A stretch of DNA of 35,015 nt from OMG group bacterium. GTDB lineage: Bacteria > Pseudomonadota > Gammaproteobacteria > Pseudomonadales > Azotimanducaceae. The notes beneath the pieces are model-generated. The model was not told the origin of the DNA, did no database searches, and was given only the letters and a program-made list of their open reading frames with translations. Position numbers and translations under genes: made by a program. Below are positions 27,138 to 35,015 of the stretch, in pieces. The stretch's first letter is position 1. The number at the start of each line of letters is the position of its first letter. The stretch spans positions 1 through 35,015 of the forward strand of contig JAAXGW010000045.1 of assembly GCA_012267385.1 (NCBI GenBank), given 5' to 3'.

Positions 27138-27348
27138 TGCAATCTCGTTGGAATCAACTAAATCGAACAAGATGCTGAATAGGGTTAACCGCAAAATTTC
27201 GAACCCAGACACCATAATCCCTTGCCAATTTAGGGCTTTGTACTGAACAATTTTATTGGGTAGTTCTATTAATTCGTAATTGTAGTGCAATGTTGTCAGT
27301 GGGTTAACGGCTTAGTAATGGGTTGTGGTTATACGATGATGGGAGTAA

Positions 27349-28424
27349 GAATTTCAAGGAAGAGAGGATCGGCTGAGTCGTACGATTGAGTCGCAAGAGA
27401 CGGACGCGTTTGCTGATGATTTGGTGTCTCGGGCGTTGGCGAATTTGCCGGATGGTCCACTGGAGAAGTTAGCTCAGCTGATTGATTGGGAGCAATTTCG
27501 CGCACCGTGATACCGTGCTTGGCCGTGGGCCCGTGAGGATGCGAATCGGGGACGGCCCTCCGGGGACGTGTTGCTGATGTGGAAGTTGCTGCTCGTGGGG
27601 AAGAACTACGGCAATCTGTCCGATGAGCAATGGGAGGAGTTTGGCAAGGGTACGCTGCGGGTGATCCGATTTGTGGGTACGCGCTGGGGTTTTGGGCCGG
27701 ATGCCAAGACGATTCACAAATACCGTTCGGCGTTCGCCGAATCCGGTGTCATGGACGAATTGTTTGCGGTGTTGACCGAGCAGTTGGTCGCGCACGGCTA
27801 TGAGTTGCAGGACGGGGCGATGATTGATGGTAGTCTGGTACGCGTGCCACCGCAGCGGTTCACGAAGGATGAACAAGAGCAACTTGCGGCCGGCGAGATT
27901 CCCGATTGGACCCCGGCGCAGCAACGACAAAAGGATGTGGATGCCCGATGGACCAAAAAAGGACGCGATTATATTTCGGATACAAGCGTCATGCGATGGT
28001 CTCCACCGAGCATAAATTCATTTACGACAGTGCCGTGACGCCGGCTCAGGTTCATGATAGCCAGCGGGCGAAAACGGTGTTGGAAAAAGTACCGAAAGGG
28101 TGTGCGGTTTATGGTGATCGTGGCTATGATTCGGCAGCGTTGCGGACGCATTTGGAGCAGACGGGGCACCAGCCCATGATTGCGTTTCGGGCTCCGCGGT
28201 GGGAACGCGAGGGGATGAAATACCGGCGTCTGACGGCCAATAAAACGATCGCCCAAACACGGGCACGAGTCGAACACGTCTTTCGTGCGATCCAACATGA
28301 TCTGGGATGTGTGCGCCATCGCGGCATTGGACTGGCGCGTGCTCAATCGGAACTCGTTTGGGAACACTTGGTGTACAACCTGCGACGCCTGGTGTTTTTG
28401 CAGCGTGATTCGAATGCTGCGTAG
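27349..28424 (+). mobile_element. IS5-family transposase, inactivated
   Basis: Transposase of an IS5-type element, noticeably GC-richer than its surroundings, so acquired. In order: LVSRALANLPDGPLEKLAQL (from about 27410), an in-frame TGA at 27508-27510, then GDVLLMWKLLLVGKNYGNLS, GAMIDGSLVRV, DVDARWTKK in one frame. After the A6 run at 27955-27960 the text continues one base back: FGYKRHAMVSTEHKFIYDSA, VYGDRGYDSAAL, and RARVEHVFRAIQHDLGC, ending at TAG 28424. D(GS), D(RGYDS) and E(HVFR) are the DDE residues. Adding one A to the run joins the halves. No ATG/GTG/TTG start is seen upstream (an in-frame TAA is at 27346-27348). Terminal inverted repeats were not found by eye. Confidence 0.88.
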
Positions 28425-28850
28425 GGGAGTCGTGGCCGGATTCCGCCTGGAGAGCACCGGCATATTCAAAATCGGGTAAAAAATCGCGTTTTTCTGAAGC
28501 TTTTGGCTTGGGACATGCCATTTTTTGAAAAATCAACGCAGAAACTTGACCTGAGATCTCAAATAGACGAAATTAATCGTTTAATAGAGGTGCCCTATTG
28601 TATCTATTTCAATACTGCGCTTTATGACGGTGGGCTCGGTGAGCTCTGGGAAGTAAGGAAGTGATTCTCGAAATCTTTACTTGCCCCAGATATCGGTGAA
28701 ACACTGTAGCGATTTGTCGGTCTGCTTCAAGATTGATCGTCTTTGCATCACAACTCTGTACTGAAACCGCAGCAGATTTCGAAATTGCTTGTATTGAGTT
28801 ACCAAACTAGGTGGTTTGCTGCCTGAGATTCAGCAAATTCGGTACGAGTA
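28425..28850. other. IS flank and 3' region of the X/TlpA array
   Basis: No gene is supported. The IS5-type end should lie in the first 120 bases but its inverted repeat was not identified. TTTGCTG (28815-28821) and CAGCAAA (28831-28837) form a 7-bp hairpin just downstream of the minus-strand array, possibly its terminator, though a T run is weak. Confidence 0.35.
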
Positions 28851-29750
28851 TCAATACCTTACTTCTGCGCCTTCAAAACTGTGTCCTAGTAGGTAACGTA
28901 TCGGTGCCTCGCACTCAATATCAGAGTATGTTTCAGTAGCGCTATAAGTGATACGTCCAACAAAAATTGCCGAGCCCGAAACTTCAATACTTGACTCTTT
29001 CACTCCAATGCATCCACAGTTCTCAAGAAACTCAAAGTCAAACGTCGTTCGAATGGTGTCCACCCGGTAAAGAAACCTCTTGCGTATCGGTCTATCGAGG
29101 TAAAACGATGCCCGTTTGAGCGTTCGATTGTCTTTGTCGATGGTGAGTTCCATCGCTCACCAAATGTTCTTTTGAGTGACTAAATCATCAAGGAGTTCAT
29201 GCGGAGCATTTGCCTGACTTAGTTCTGTTTTTGTACGGAAGCGAAAGGTAATATCGGTCTCATTCTCTGCAGATACGCGCCCTTTCTTGAAATCAAATGG
29301 AAGCGTGTGTTCAATATAAAAGGGGGTTGAAGCATAGGCAAAATGAGTCTTGCTTCCTGTCTCCAAATTTTCAACGTACCCGCTCTCGAGCACCCCAAAT
29401 TTACCGGTGTGTTGATCCGTTTCAAAATCAGTCTGTTCAGCAACTTCAGTCATTTGGAAAGTTCTTAACGGCACACCCGACATGACCTTGCTAAACGCAT
29501 CAGCGATTAGGTCTATTTGCGCCTTTTCGAGTCTGGATTCACTTAGTTTTTCTTTGATTTGGTCGCGCAAGGTTGTGTGATGCGCGTGCGCCTCAGATTC
29601 TGACAATATCCTAAATGTTTCAGAATGTTCGGGAGCGCGTATTCCTTGGATCGCGTCCTCGTTTGATTGCGCCCACAAAGAAATGGTTACTATGGGTAGT
29701 ATCAAAAACAGGAAATTCTTGCTTCGTTTGTAAAAACTCCTGTCGTTCAT
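28851..29750 (-). pseudogene. Secreted family X protein, copy 3, with an in-frame TGA
   Basis: Homologue of the intact gene at 29933-30826. The ATG at 29750 is chosen because AAGAGGT precedes it; it gives a signal peptide (FLFLILPIVTISLWA). The frame runs to TGA at 29157-29159, then resumes in the same frame (AMELTIDKDNRTL) to the natural end at 28851. Shared blocks with copy 2 are DLIADAFSKVMSGVPLRTF, PIRKRFLYRVDT, NCGCIGV and SDIECEAPIRYLLG. The two cysteines of C-x-C and the later cysteine are kept. Because only one codon is spoiled, this is a recent nonsense mutation or a sequencing error; TGA is an ordinary stop elsewhere here, so recoding is unlikely. An upstream in-frame start at 29813 lacks a ribosome site. 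Confidence 0.75.
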
Positions 29751-29932
29751 CGCGTTACCTCTTTTTCGTAGAGAATGTTTTAACGTGCCCACTATGTGTT
29801 CTTTAGAGAGCAAGCTCTAATAGTAAGTACCGAAGCAATTTTTTCGAATTAGGTCGGTGCGAAAGTTAAGTCACTCCAGACTGAGACTTAGTCCCTCAGA
29901 TTAATTGTTTTGACAAAAAATGCCGTGAAAGT

Positions 29933-30826
29933 CTAGAACATAAGAATGCTTGAGTCTTCCGTCTCTGGTAGTAGGAACCGCACTGGTCCTTCACAGCTAA
30001 TGTCCGTGAAAGTAAGTTCGACCGTCTCATCCAATCTTCCAACGAACAGCGCCGAACCTTGCATTTGTGTGTTCAACTTACTAACAGCGAAACAGTCGCA
30101 GCTGTCGACGTATGTGTAGTGAAAATCCAATTGCAGGGTAGTCATCTTGAAAAGGAATCGCTTTCGAATAGGTTTCGCGAGTTTCAGTGTAATGAGCTCT
30201 GGAGCTTGATCAGCTTTGCTCACGGTGACTTCGAACGTCCATTTCATTGTCTCGACGAAATCTGCCATCATGTCATCCTCGCCCACATCTTCCATCGGAA
30301 ATTTGAAATCAAACGCGAACTGTGCGAAGGAATCCGATTCCGTGATCAATTTCCCTGTTTCGGAAACGAATGGCACCGGCGGAAAGTACACATAGGGATT
30401 ATTGGAATTTAGACTACTCTTATAGTCAATACCTTCTTGTTGGATGTGCCCAGCGACGCTCACGTGGGACGTATTAGAACTTTCTACGGATTCGTCTTGC
30501 GAACTATGGACTGTAGTAGTGTGGGTAAATGAACTCACGGGAATACCCACGTAGCTCTTTGCGATTGCATTTGCAATGAGTTCTTGATGTTCAGCACTCA
30601 GATTTGAAAGAGTCAAGGATTCAATGAGTTCCGTACGTCGTTCGTCTCGATAAACACTCATCGCCTCCACATCCATCACTGTAAAAGGATGGGCGTTCTC
30701 ATCAGAGATTGGCGGTGGTTCTGAGTCGCTCTCATCCTCGCCATGGTAAACAGAACCTAAAGTCGCGAGAAGAAAGGTGATAGAGATCGAAAATCTAGCT
30801 ACTTTTGTATGTGTGATTGTGGGCAT
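29933..30826 (-). CDS. Secreted family X protein, copy 2 (intact), unknown function
   Basis: A 297-residue protein from the ATG at 30826, chosen because TTAGGAAA precedes it; the ATG at 30877 adds 17 residues and has no such site. It has a signal peptide (VARFSISITFLLATLGSV) and no further membrane segment, so it is exported. Conserved with the other copies are LIANAIAKSYVGIPVSSF (about residues 83-100), PIRKRFLFKM, SCDCFAV (Cys243, Cys245) and DISCEGPVRFLLP (Cys278). I do not recognise the family. The C-x-C pair and third cysteine suggest a disulfide or metal site. It lies between a TlpA-like gene upstream and copy 3 downstream on the same strand, so a TlpA partner could act on it. Confidence 0.75.
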   Translation of the reverse strand: MPTITHTKVARFSISITFLLATLGSVYHGEDESDSEPPPISDENAHPFTVMDVEAMSVYRDERRTELIESLTLSNLSAEHQELIANAIAKSYVGIPVSSFTHTTTVHSSQDESVESSNTSHVSVAGHIQQEGIDYKSSLNSNNPYVYFPPVPFVSETGKLITESDSFAQFAFDFKFPMEDVGEDDMMADFVETMKWTFEVTVSKADQAPELITLKLAKPIRKRFLFKMTTLQLDFHYTYVDSCDCFAVSKLNTQMQGSALFVGRLDETVELTFTDISCEGPVRFLLPETEDSSILMF

Positions 30827-31043
30827 ATACGTCTTTCCTAAGGAATTGAATCTCTTGAACAAACACGCAATTTTCATACCGTCGAACCAGTTTCTTTACG
30901 AAATCGTGAAGATATGCGTGTTCGCTAATAATATTGAAGAGTCGCTAAAACCTTTTCTGATCCGATCAAAGGCTAATACACATACATGGATGTTGGACTT
31001 GACAGGAAGTGCGCTACGACCACTCTGTCTAGGCGAATCTCCC

Positions 31044-32752
31044 TTACAGCACCAAGAGCATTTGTTCAAGATCTTCGTCCGAAAAATGCTTATGCACGAT
31101 ACAGCTTTTCTTGTCTATAAGGAACTTATTTGGTATCACTTTACACCATATTCATCCGCAGTAGGTGAAAGCGTACTTTGCCTGGTAGGATCTTTTATAT
31201 CGTCTAAATCGATCCAAGGGAGTTCATGCTCTTCAGAAGCGCTTTCCCAATGTTCGAAACGATCATCAATCGAAATCATGACAATTTCAAAGCCTTGAGC
31301 TTTGTTCTTCGAGTACATCTTCTTCAGTGCGGGAAAACTTCTAATGCAAGGACCACACCAAGACGCCCAAAAATCAACCAACACTAGCTCATTTTCGCTC
31401 AAAACCTCACTCAGAGACACCTCATCTCCGTTAATAGACGGCAACTTAAGCTCGGGTGCGAGCATCCCTGGGACTAGCGACTCGTTGATCGAATCTAACT
31501 GAATTTGATGCTGTAAGCCTTCGATTAGCGGAGCAATGGTCTCGTCCGCGAACTCTTGACCCAATTTCTCGGCTAGTTCATCTAACAAAGCGAGTCTCTC
31601 ATCCCAGTCGTTTACGCTGTCGATTTCATCTTCATCGAACAGCATCCAACCTAATTCAAAGACCATCCGTGCAAGCTCTAAATCGTGAGTGCCCCTCAAA
31701 ATCTCCCGTATCGCCGCCGAACGTTTCTTCACGATTTGTCCGCCAATCGCTTGGTTAGAAGTTGGTGAAGGACCCGCAAATTTCAACTTCATTGCGTTAG
31801 ACAATTTCACATGATCGCACTCTTCGGCTACTTCGTAGTTGGTTACAAACGCTTTTTCGTATTTAAGTCGTGCTTTTCTTTCATCGCGGTTTTCTGCTCG
31901 ATCATCCATCCACTCGTCGACCAACGCAACATACTCTGGATCTGTTTGCCAACTTGAAATAAGTGACGTGTGCAGTCCCTCTCGATCTGCCTGAACTTTC
32001 CACTCTCCGTTATTTTCCAACGGTACAACTCGGTAATTTACCCCTGGTTCTAAGATTGCGGGCAAATATTTGACAGATCGGCGAAAACTTGGTTGTTCAA
32101 AGATTTTGATTGACACTAGGGTGGGTTCATCAAGGTCGCCTTCAATTGAAAACTCACCTTCGTCAAGCAATACGGGACCAAAGTCAAGTGCATGTCCACT
32201 TCGAAACATGAACGGTGAATTGGCTTGTACAGAGACTTGTACGAGACCCGGGTCAAACAAAAAACTTGGTTCAAATCCGACAATCTCACCGAGAGTGCCA
32301 GTAATGGAAAATCGCCGATTGATATCAATCGAACGGTGATCCTCACCCTTCAATATGACTAAATTGAAACCATAGATGTAGATGAACTTGTTCGTATCAT
32401 CAGGGGTAATGAAAGCCGTTGTTTCAGCCGTGTCTTCGTTATCCATCCATTTCACAGAAATCAAGACCTCCGTTGGTTCCATTACCTCTCGATTGAACTT
32501 CAGCTCTCCCTCAACTAATGGACCGTCCGCTAAGACCACAGTGGAAACATTTTCGTTCTCGTCAGTGGTTTCGTAACTGATCGTTAGCGTGACGTAATCA
32601 TCTGTGGGTAAGCCTGATATCACTTTGACAGACTTATTAGATAACGCGAATTGCGGTAAATCGTTAAAGGGGTTAAAAGCGGGCACCCAAGAACAACTAC
32701 TGAAGTTCGAGATGACCACCAGTAATCCGATAGCGACGAGTACTCTTCTCAT
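31044..32752 (-). pseudogene. TlpA-like thioredoxin lipoprotein, copy 1, C-terminal frameshift
   Basis: A predicted lipoprotein (lipobox FSSC, Cys20) of 538 residues as written, 569 once repaired. It has an N-terminal region with DUF4369-like blocks (DEGEFSIEGDLDEPTLVSI, AILEPGVNYRV), a helical middle, and a TlpA-type thioredoxin domain from about 430. That domain contains LVDFWASWCGPC (Cys466, Cys469) and FEIVMISIDD. TlpA proteins are periplasmic thiol-disulfide oxidoreductases. The frame stops at YGVK-TGA (31136), before the last beta strand. One extra A at 31140-31142 gives VIPNKFLIDKKSCIVHKHFS and DEDLEQMLLVL, ending at TAA 31044-31046. This matches the cis-proline loop (VIP) and FLID strand of the family. 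As written, the loss of the cis-proline strand should abolish activity. Confidence 0.85.
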
Positions 32753-32766
32753 ATGAGTCTCACGTT

Positions 32767-32976
32767 TTAAAATGATTCTACAGCTACAGGCAATTCCGTT
32801 TCCCAGTGTCCAAAAGTCAAAAATTGTAAGGGTTGCTTGCGTTCCACATTGGTAAGTTTTATGAGCCCGTCTGTCATTCCTTCAAATCTAAAAGGACGAT
32901 CGTACGCACTCAATGGAATTCCAACTAACACTTTGACCATTGTGTCGGCGAGTAGTTCTATGAGTTCGTTGGTCAA
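32767..32976 (-). pseudogene. Family X remnant, copy 1
   Basis: A 69-codon frame with a TTG start that aligns with the middle of family X: ELIELLADTMVKVLVGIPLS corresponds to the conserved block of copies 2 and 3. It has no signal peptide and no cysteine-containing C-terminus. The frame is closed upstream by a TAG, so the 5' part has eroded. It lies between the two TlpA-like genes, where a complete X gene would be expected from the alternating order. Confidence 0.65.
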
Positions 32977-33045
32977 CTCGAAGGTGCGGAGGAGCTAGCG
33001 AGCTCAACAACGCTCAAGCCTTACAAAATTTTTCGTAGACGTCAA

Positions 33046-34869
33046 TCAGCTCGTATCAACTAGTTGGGACGAGAGTAATTTTTCGAGCTCGACATCAGAA
33101 AAACGCTTTTGTACGATACACCCTTCCTTGTCAATGAGAAACCTATACGGTAGCCAACGTTCACCGATGCTTAGGAATCCATTTGGCGTCAAACGGATAC
33201 CCCTACGGTAGATGCTATAGAGGGTGTCTTCAAAGATTCTGTTAAACCGCCAACGAACGCCATAATCGTCTGCGGTAGGAGAAGTGCCGATTTTCATTAA
33301 ACCGTCTTCGGTATCTGCTAAATCAATCCATGGCAGTTCCTGTTCATCTGACGCGATCTCCCATTTGTCAAACGAGTTGTCGATCGAGATTGTGACGATC
33401 TCGAAGCCTCGATCTTTGTACTTCGAATAAATTGTTTTGAGTGAAGAAAACCTTTCAATGCAATGACTGCAATGTGATGCCCAAAAATCTACTAACACTA
33501 GCTCGTTTTCGCTTAAAACCTCACTCAGAGACACTTCGTCACCCTTAATACTTGGCAGAGTGAATTGAGGAGCAACACGTCCGGGTAAGAGCTCTCTGTT
33601 TCTCAATGTCATATTCTTTTCCTTTCTCAAGTATTCGACTCGAGGAGTAATGAATTGGTCGACGTAATCTTGATCCATTTTCTGCTCGAGTTCGAGAAGC
33701 GTCGCGACTTTTTCGACGAAATCTCGTTCGCTCGATATTTCATCATCTTCAATGAGCCGCCAACTTAAGTCAAAGATCATTCGAACTAGTTCGGGATCCT
33801 GAGTGTCCCGCAAAACTTTTCGTAAAGCTTCCGCTCGCGCGGTCACTATTAAATCAGCGGTTTTCCGGTAAGAATGTATGTATGGTTCAATCAATCGAGA
33901 CTTTATCTCGACTGTCAAACTCATGTGATCACACTGTTCCGCGACTTGGTACTTCGTTACAAGTTCCTTCACGTGTTCTTCTTCGGCTTGTCTTTCCATT
34001 CCCCATCTTGCATCAAGTCGCCTGTCAACCCACTCATCGACCAGTGCCACATATTCTGGGTTCGCTTGCCAACTGGATACTAATTGTGTGTGCAGACTGT
34101 CTCGATCTGCGACAACAGTATGTCTTCCCTGATTGCCCAACGGACCAACACGGTAATTAACGCCCGGTTCCAATATTGCTTGTATGCGTTCAGATCCTCC
34201 ACCAAAGAAGCCTGAACCATATTCAAGAATGATTGTGAATAGGGTAGGAGCATGAAGGTCCCCTTCGAACGAGAACTCACCTTCATCTACTAATACAGGT
34301 CCAAATCTAATGGTATCACCAATTCCGTCCACAAAAGAAGGCCTTGCTATAAGCAACACTTCTATTGATGTAGAGGAGATGTTGTGGAGTTGGCTTAAAT
34401 CTCCCGTCATGGAAAATTTCAGATTCTCGTTCAACGAACGATGGTCGTTCTTTTTGAGGAACACCATGTTGTAATTGAAAGAAGTAGAAGAGTGGTTGAT
34501 AACGATGAATTCGATGATGGAAGCGGGTCTGAGCACGGTGGTCATCTTCGCGAAATGATCGGTGGAACCGCTACTTACGGATATTACAACTTCAGTTGGT
34601 TGCGTAACTTTCTGATCTAGTTTTAGTTCTCCGTCAACAAGTTGTCCGTTCGCTAAGAATACAGTAGTAACTTCATTGTTCTCGTCGGTGACTTCATAGC
34701 TAACTGTTATCGTGAGTGCCTGCTCAATAGGATCTCCCGATACTATTTGAACGGTCTCGTTTGTTAACCTGAACAGAGTAGTAGATTTTTGAACAGACCT
34801 TTGTGATTGACAGCTAGACATGTGCAAGGTTAGCACGAGCGTGCCAAGACCGAAGAGTACTCCCCTCAT
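33046..34869 (-). CDS. TlpA-like thioredoxin lipoprotein, copy 2 (intact)
   Basis: A 607-residue predicted lipoprotein (lipobox MSSC, Cys20) paralogous to the gene at 31044-32752 over its whole length. It shares the DUF4369-like block (DEGEFSFEGDLHAPTLFTI, AILEPGVNYRV), the helical middle with a conserved HTQLVSSWQANPEYVALVDE, and a thioredoxin domain. The active site reads WASHCSHC (Cys467, Cys470), with S-H between the cysteines where copy 1 has the classical G-P, so its redox potential is probably different. The C-terminus carries an insert of about 35 residues relative to copy 1 before PYRFLIDKEGCIVQKRFS. The start at 34869 has GAGAGGAGC five bases upstream. It is the first gene of the minus-strand array, separated from the IS end by about 45 bases. 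Confidence 0.88.
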   Translation of the reverse strand: MRGVLFGLGTLVLTLHMSSCQSQRSVQKSTTLFRLTNETVQIVSGDPIEQALTITVSYEVTDENNEVTTVFLANGQLVDGELKLDQKVTQPTEVVISVSSGSTDHFAKMTTVLRPASIIEFIVINHSSTSFNYNMVFLKKNDHRSLNENLKFSMTGDLSQLHNISSTSIEVLLIARPSFVDGIGDTIRFGPVLVDEGEFSFEGDLHAPTLFTIILEYGSGFFGGGSERIQAILEPGVNYRVGPLGNQGRHTVVADRDSLHTQLVSSWQANPEYVALVDEWVDRRLDARWGMERQAEEEHVKELVTKYQVAEQCDHMSLTVEIKSRLIEPYIHSYRKTADLIVTARAEALRKVLRDTQDPELVRMIFDLSWRLIEDDEISSERDFVEKVATLLELEQKMDQDYVDQFITPRVEYLRKEKNMTLRNRELLPGRVAPQFTLPSIKGDEVSLSEVLSENELVLVDFWASHCSHCIERFSSLKTIYSKYKDRGFEIVTISIDNSFDKWEIASDEQELPWIDLADTEDGLMKIGTSPTADDYGVRWRFNRIFEDTLYSIYRRGIRLTPNGFLSIGERWLPYRFLIDKEGCIVQKRFSDVELEKLLSSQLVDTS

Positions 34870-34916
34870 TTATTGCTCCTCTCAGAGAAGTTAAAAGCTA
34901 TTAAAAACCATGCGTT

Positions 34917-35015
34917 TGAAGCTGCCTCAGTTTGATGGACACCTACCATGAGAAAATGTTGAGGAGTCCATATTATGGCAAGAAAACACTACTCTTTGGA
35001 GTATCGAGAACAGAT
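34917..35015 (+). mobile_element. Left end of an IS3-type element with the start of its orfA
   Basis: TGAAGCTGCCTCAGTTTGAT plus GGACA (34917-34941) is the terminal repeat shared with positions 1, 17614 and 20198. A non-coding leader with GAGGAG follows, then ATG at 34975 opening MARKHYSLEYREQ, which looks like the start of the HTH part of an IS3-family OrfA. It runs off the window. The element begins 48 bases upstream of the TlpA gene start, within its presumed promoter region, so it may affect expression of the array. Confidence 0.75.

Noticed and set aside
27955-27961. Programmed -1 frameshift at A6G in the IS5-type transposase
   Set aside because: The zero-frame reading is ACC-AAA-AAA-G, so the P-site tRNA would re-pair on CAA, a poor slip. 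An in-frame TGA lies upstream and there is no start codon, so a dead copy or a lost A explains it better.
27469-28536. Long minus-strand frames across the IS5-type element
   Set aside because: They are antisense shadows of GC-rich transposase coding sequence.
29157-29159. TGA recoding (Trp or selenocysteine)
   Set aside because: Several intact genes end in TGA (purB, the PH-domain gene, hydrolase copy 1) and no SECIS-like structure was seen; a nonsense mutation is simpler.
1-35015. tRNA, rRNA, CRISPR arrays, replication origin
   Set aside because: Read for cloverleaf-like segments, regularly spaced repeats and DnaA-box clusters; none convincing was seen.

Overview
The window looks like bacterial chromosome of medium GC, most likely from a gammaproteobacterium. 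purB followed directly by a GNAT acetyltransferase is an arrangement I associate with that class, and the RND pump and type ISP restriction enzyme fit, but the placement is an inference. Pseudogenes are dense: a purB cut by an insertion sequence, a restriction enzyme with three frameshifts, a degraded XRE-ImmA regulator, a TonB-receptor fragment, a dead IS5-type transposase and broken copies inside a duplicated cassette. This resembles a genome in decay, as in a host-associated bacterium. Almost every frameshift is repaired by adding one base to a short A or T run, so long-read homopolymer error must be excluded first.

Layout. 1-3275: IS end, truncated purB, frameshifted GNAT gene and a YdbT-like PH-domain membrane protein. 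3276-6310: gene-poor, with a decayed unknown gene (minus strand, about 3813-4400) and a decayed XRE-ImmA regulator (4718-5700). 6311-11146: one type ISP restriction-modification gene broken into four frames. 11528-15862: RND efflux adaptor and pump, with a terminator at 15998-16032. 16201-20222: defence and accessory genes: a membrane-anchored DUF4041 + GIY-YIG nuclease (the SNIPE architecture), a DUF5678-like small protein with a terminator, a DUF1902/HicB-like protein and an AAA/DUF4143 ATPase. The last three lie between inverted copies of a 25-bp IS-end sequence. 20223-20515: end of a TonB-dependent receptor. 20647-21834: membrane-anchored repeat protein. 22197-27123: two tandem alpha/beta hydrolases, a sterol C-24 methyltransferase homologue, and facing it a GPP34-cytochrome P450 fusion. 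27349-28424: IS5-type remnant. 28851-34869: minus-strand array alternating TlpA-like lipoproteins with a secreted family I do not recognise (family X). 34917-35015: start of an IS3-type element with the same end sequence as position 1.

Two blocks deserve most attention. The first is 22197-27123, where a eukaryote-type sterol methyltransferase lies beside a P450 fused to a Golgi-phosphoprotein-3-type lipid-binding domain and two membrane-anchored hydrolases. No sterol-synthesis gene is present here, so modification of host-derived sterols is a possible but unproven role. The second is the TlpA/X array. X proteins carry a C-x-C pair and a third cysteine, and each TlpA partner has a C-x-x-C thioredoxin site, which suggests a dedicated redox chaperone and its secreted client, repeatedly duplicated and partly decayed.
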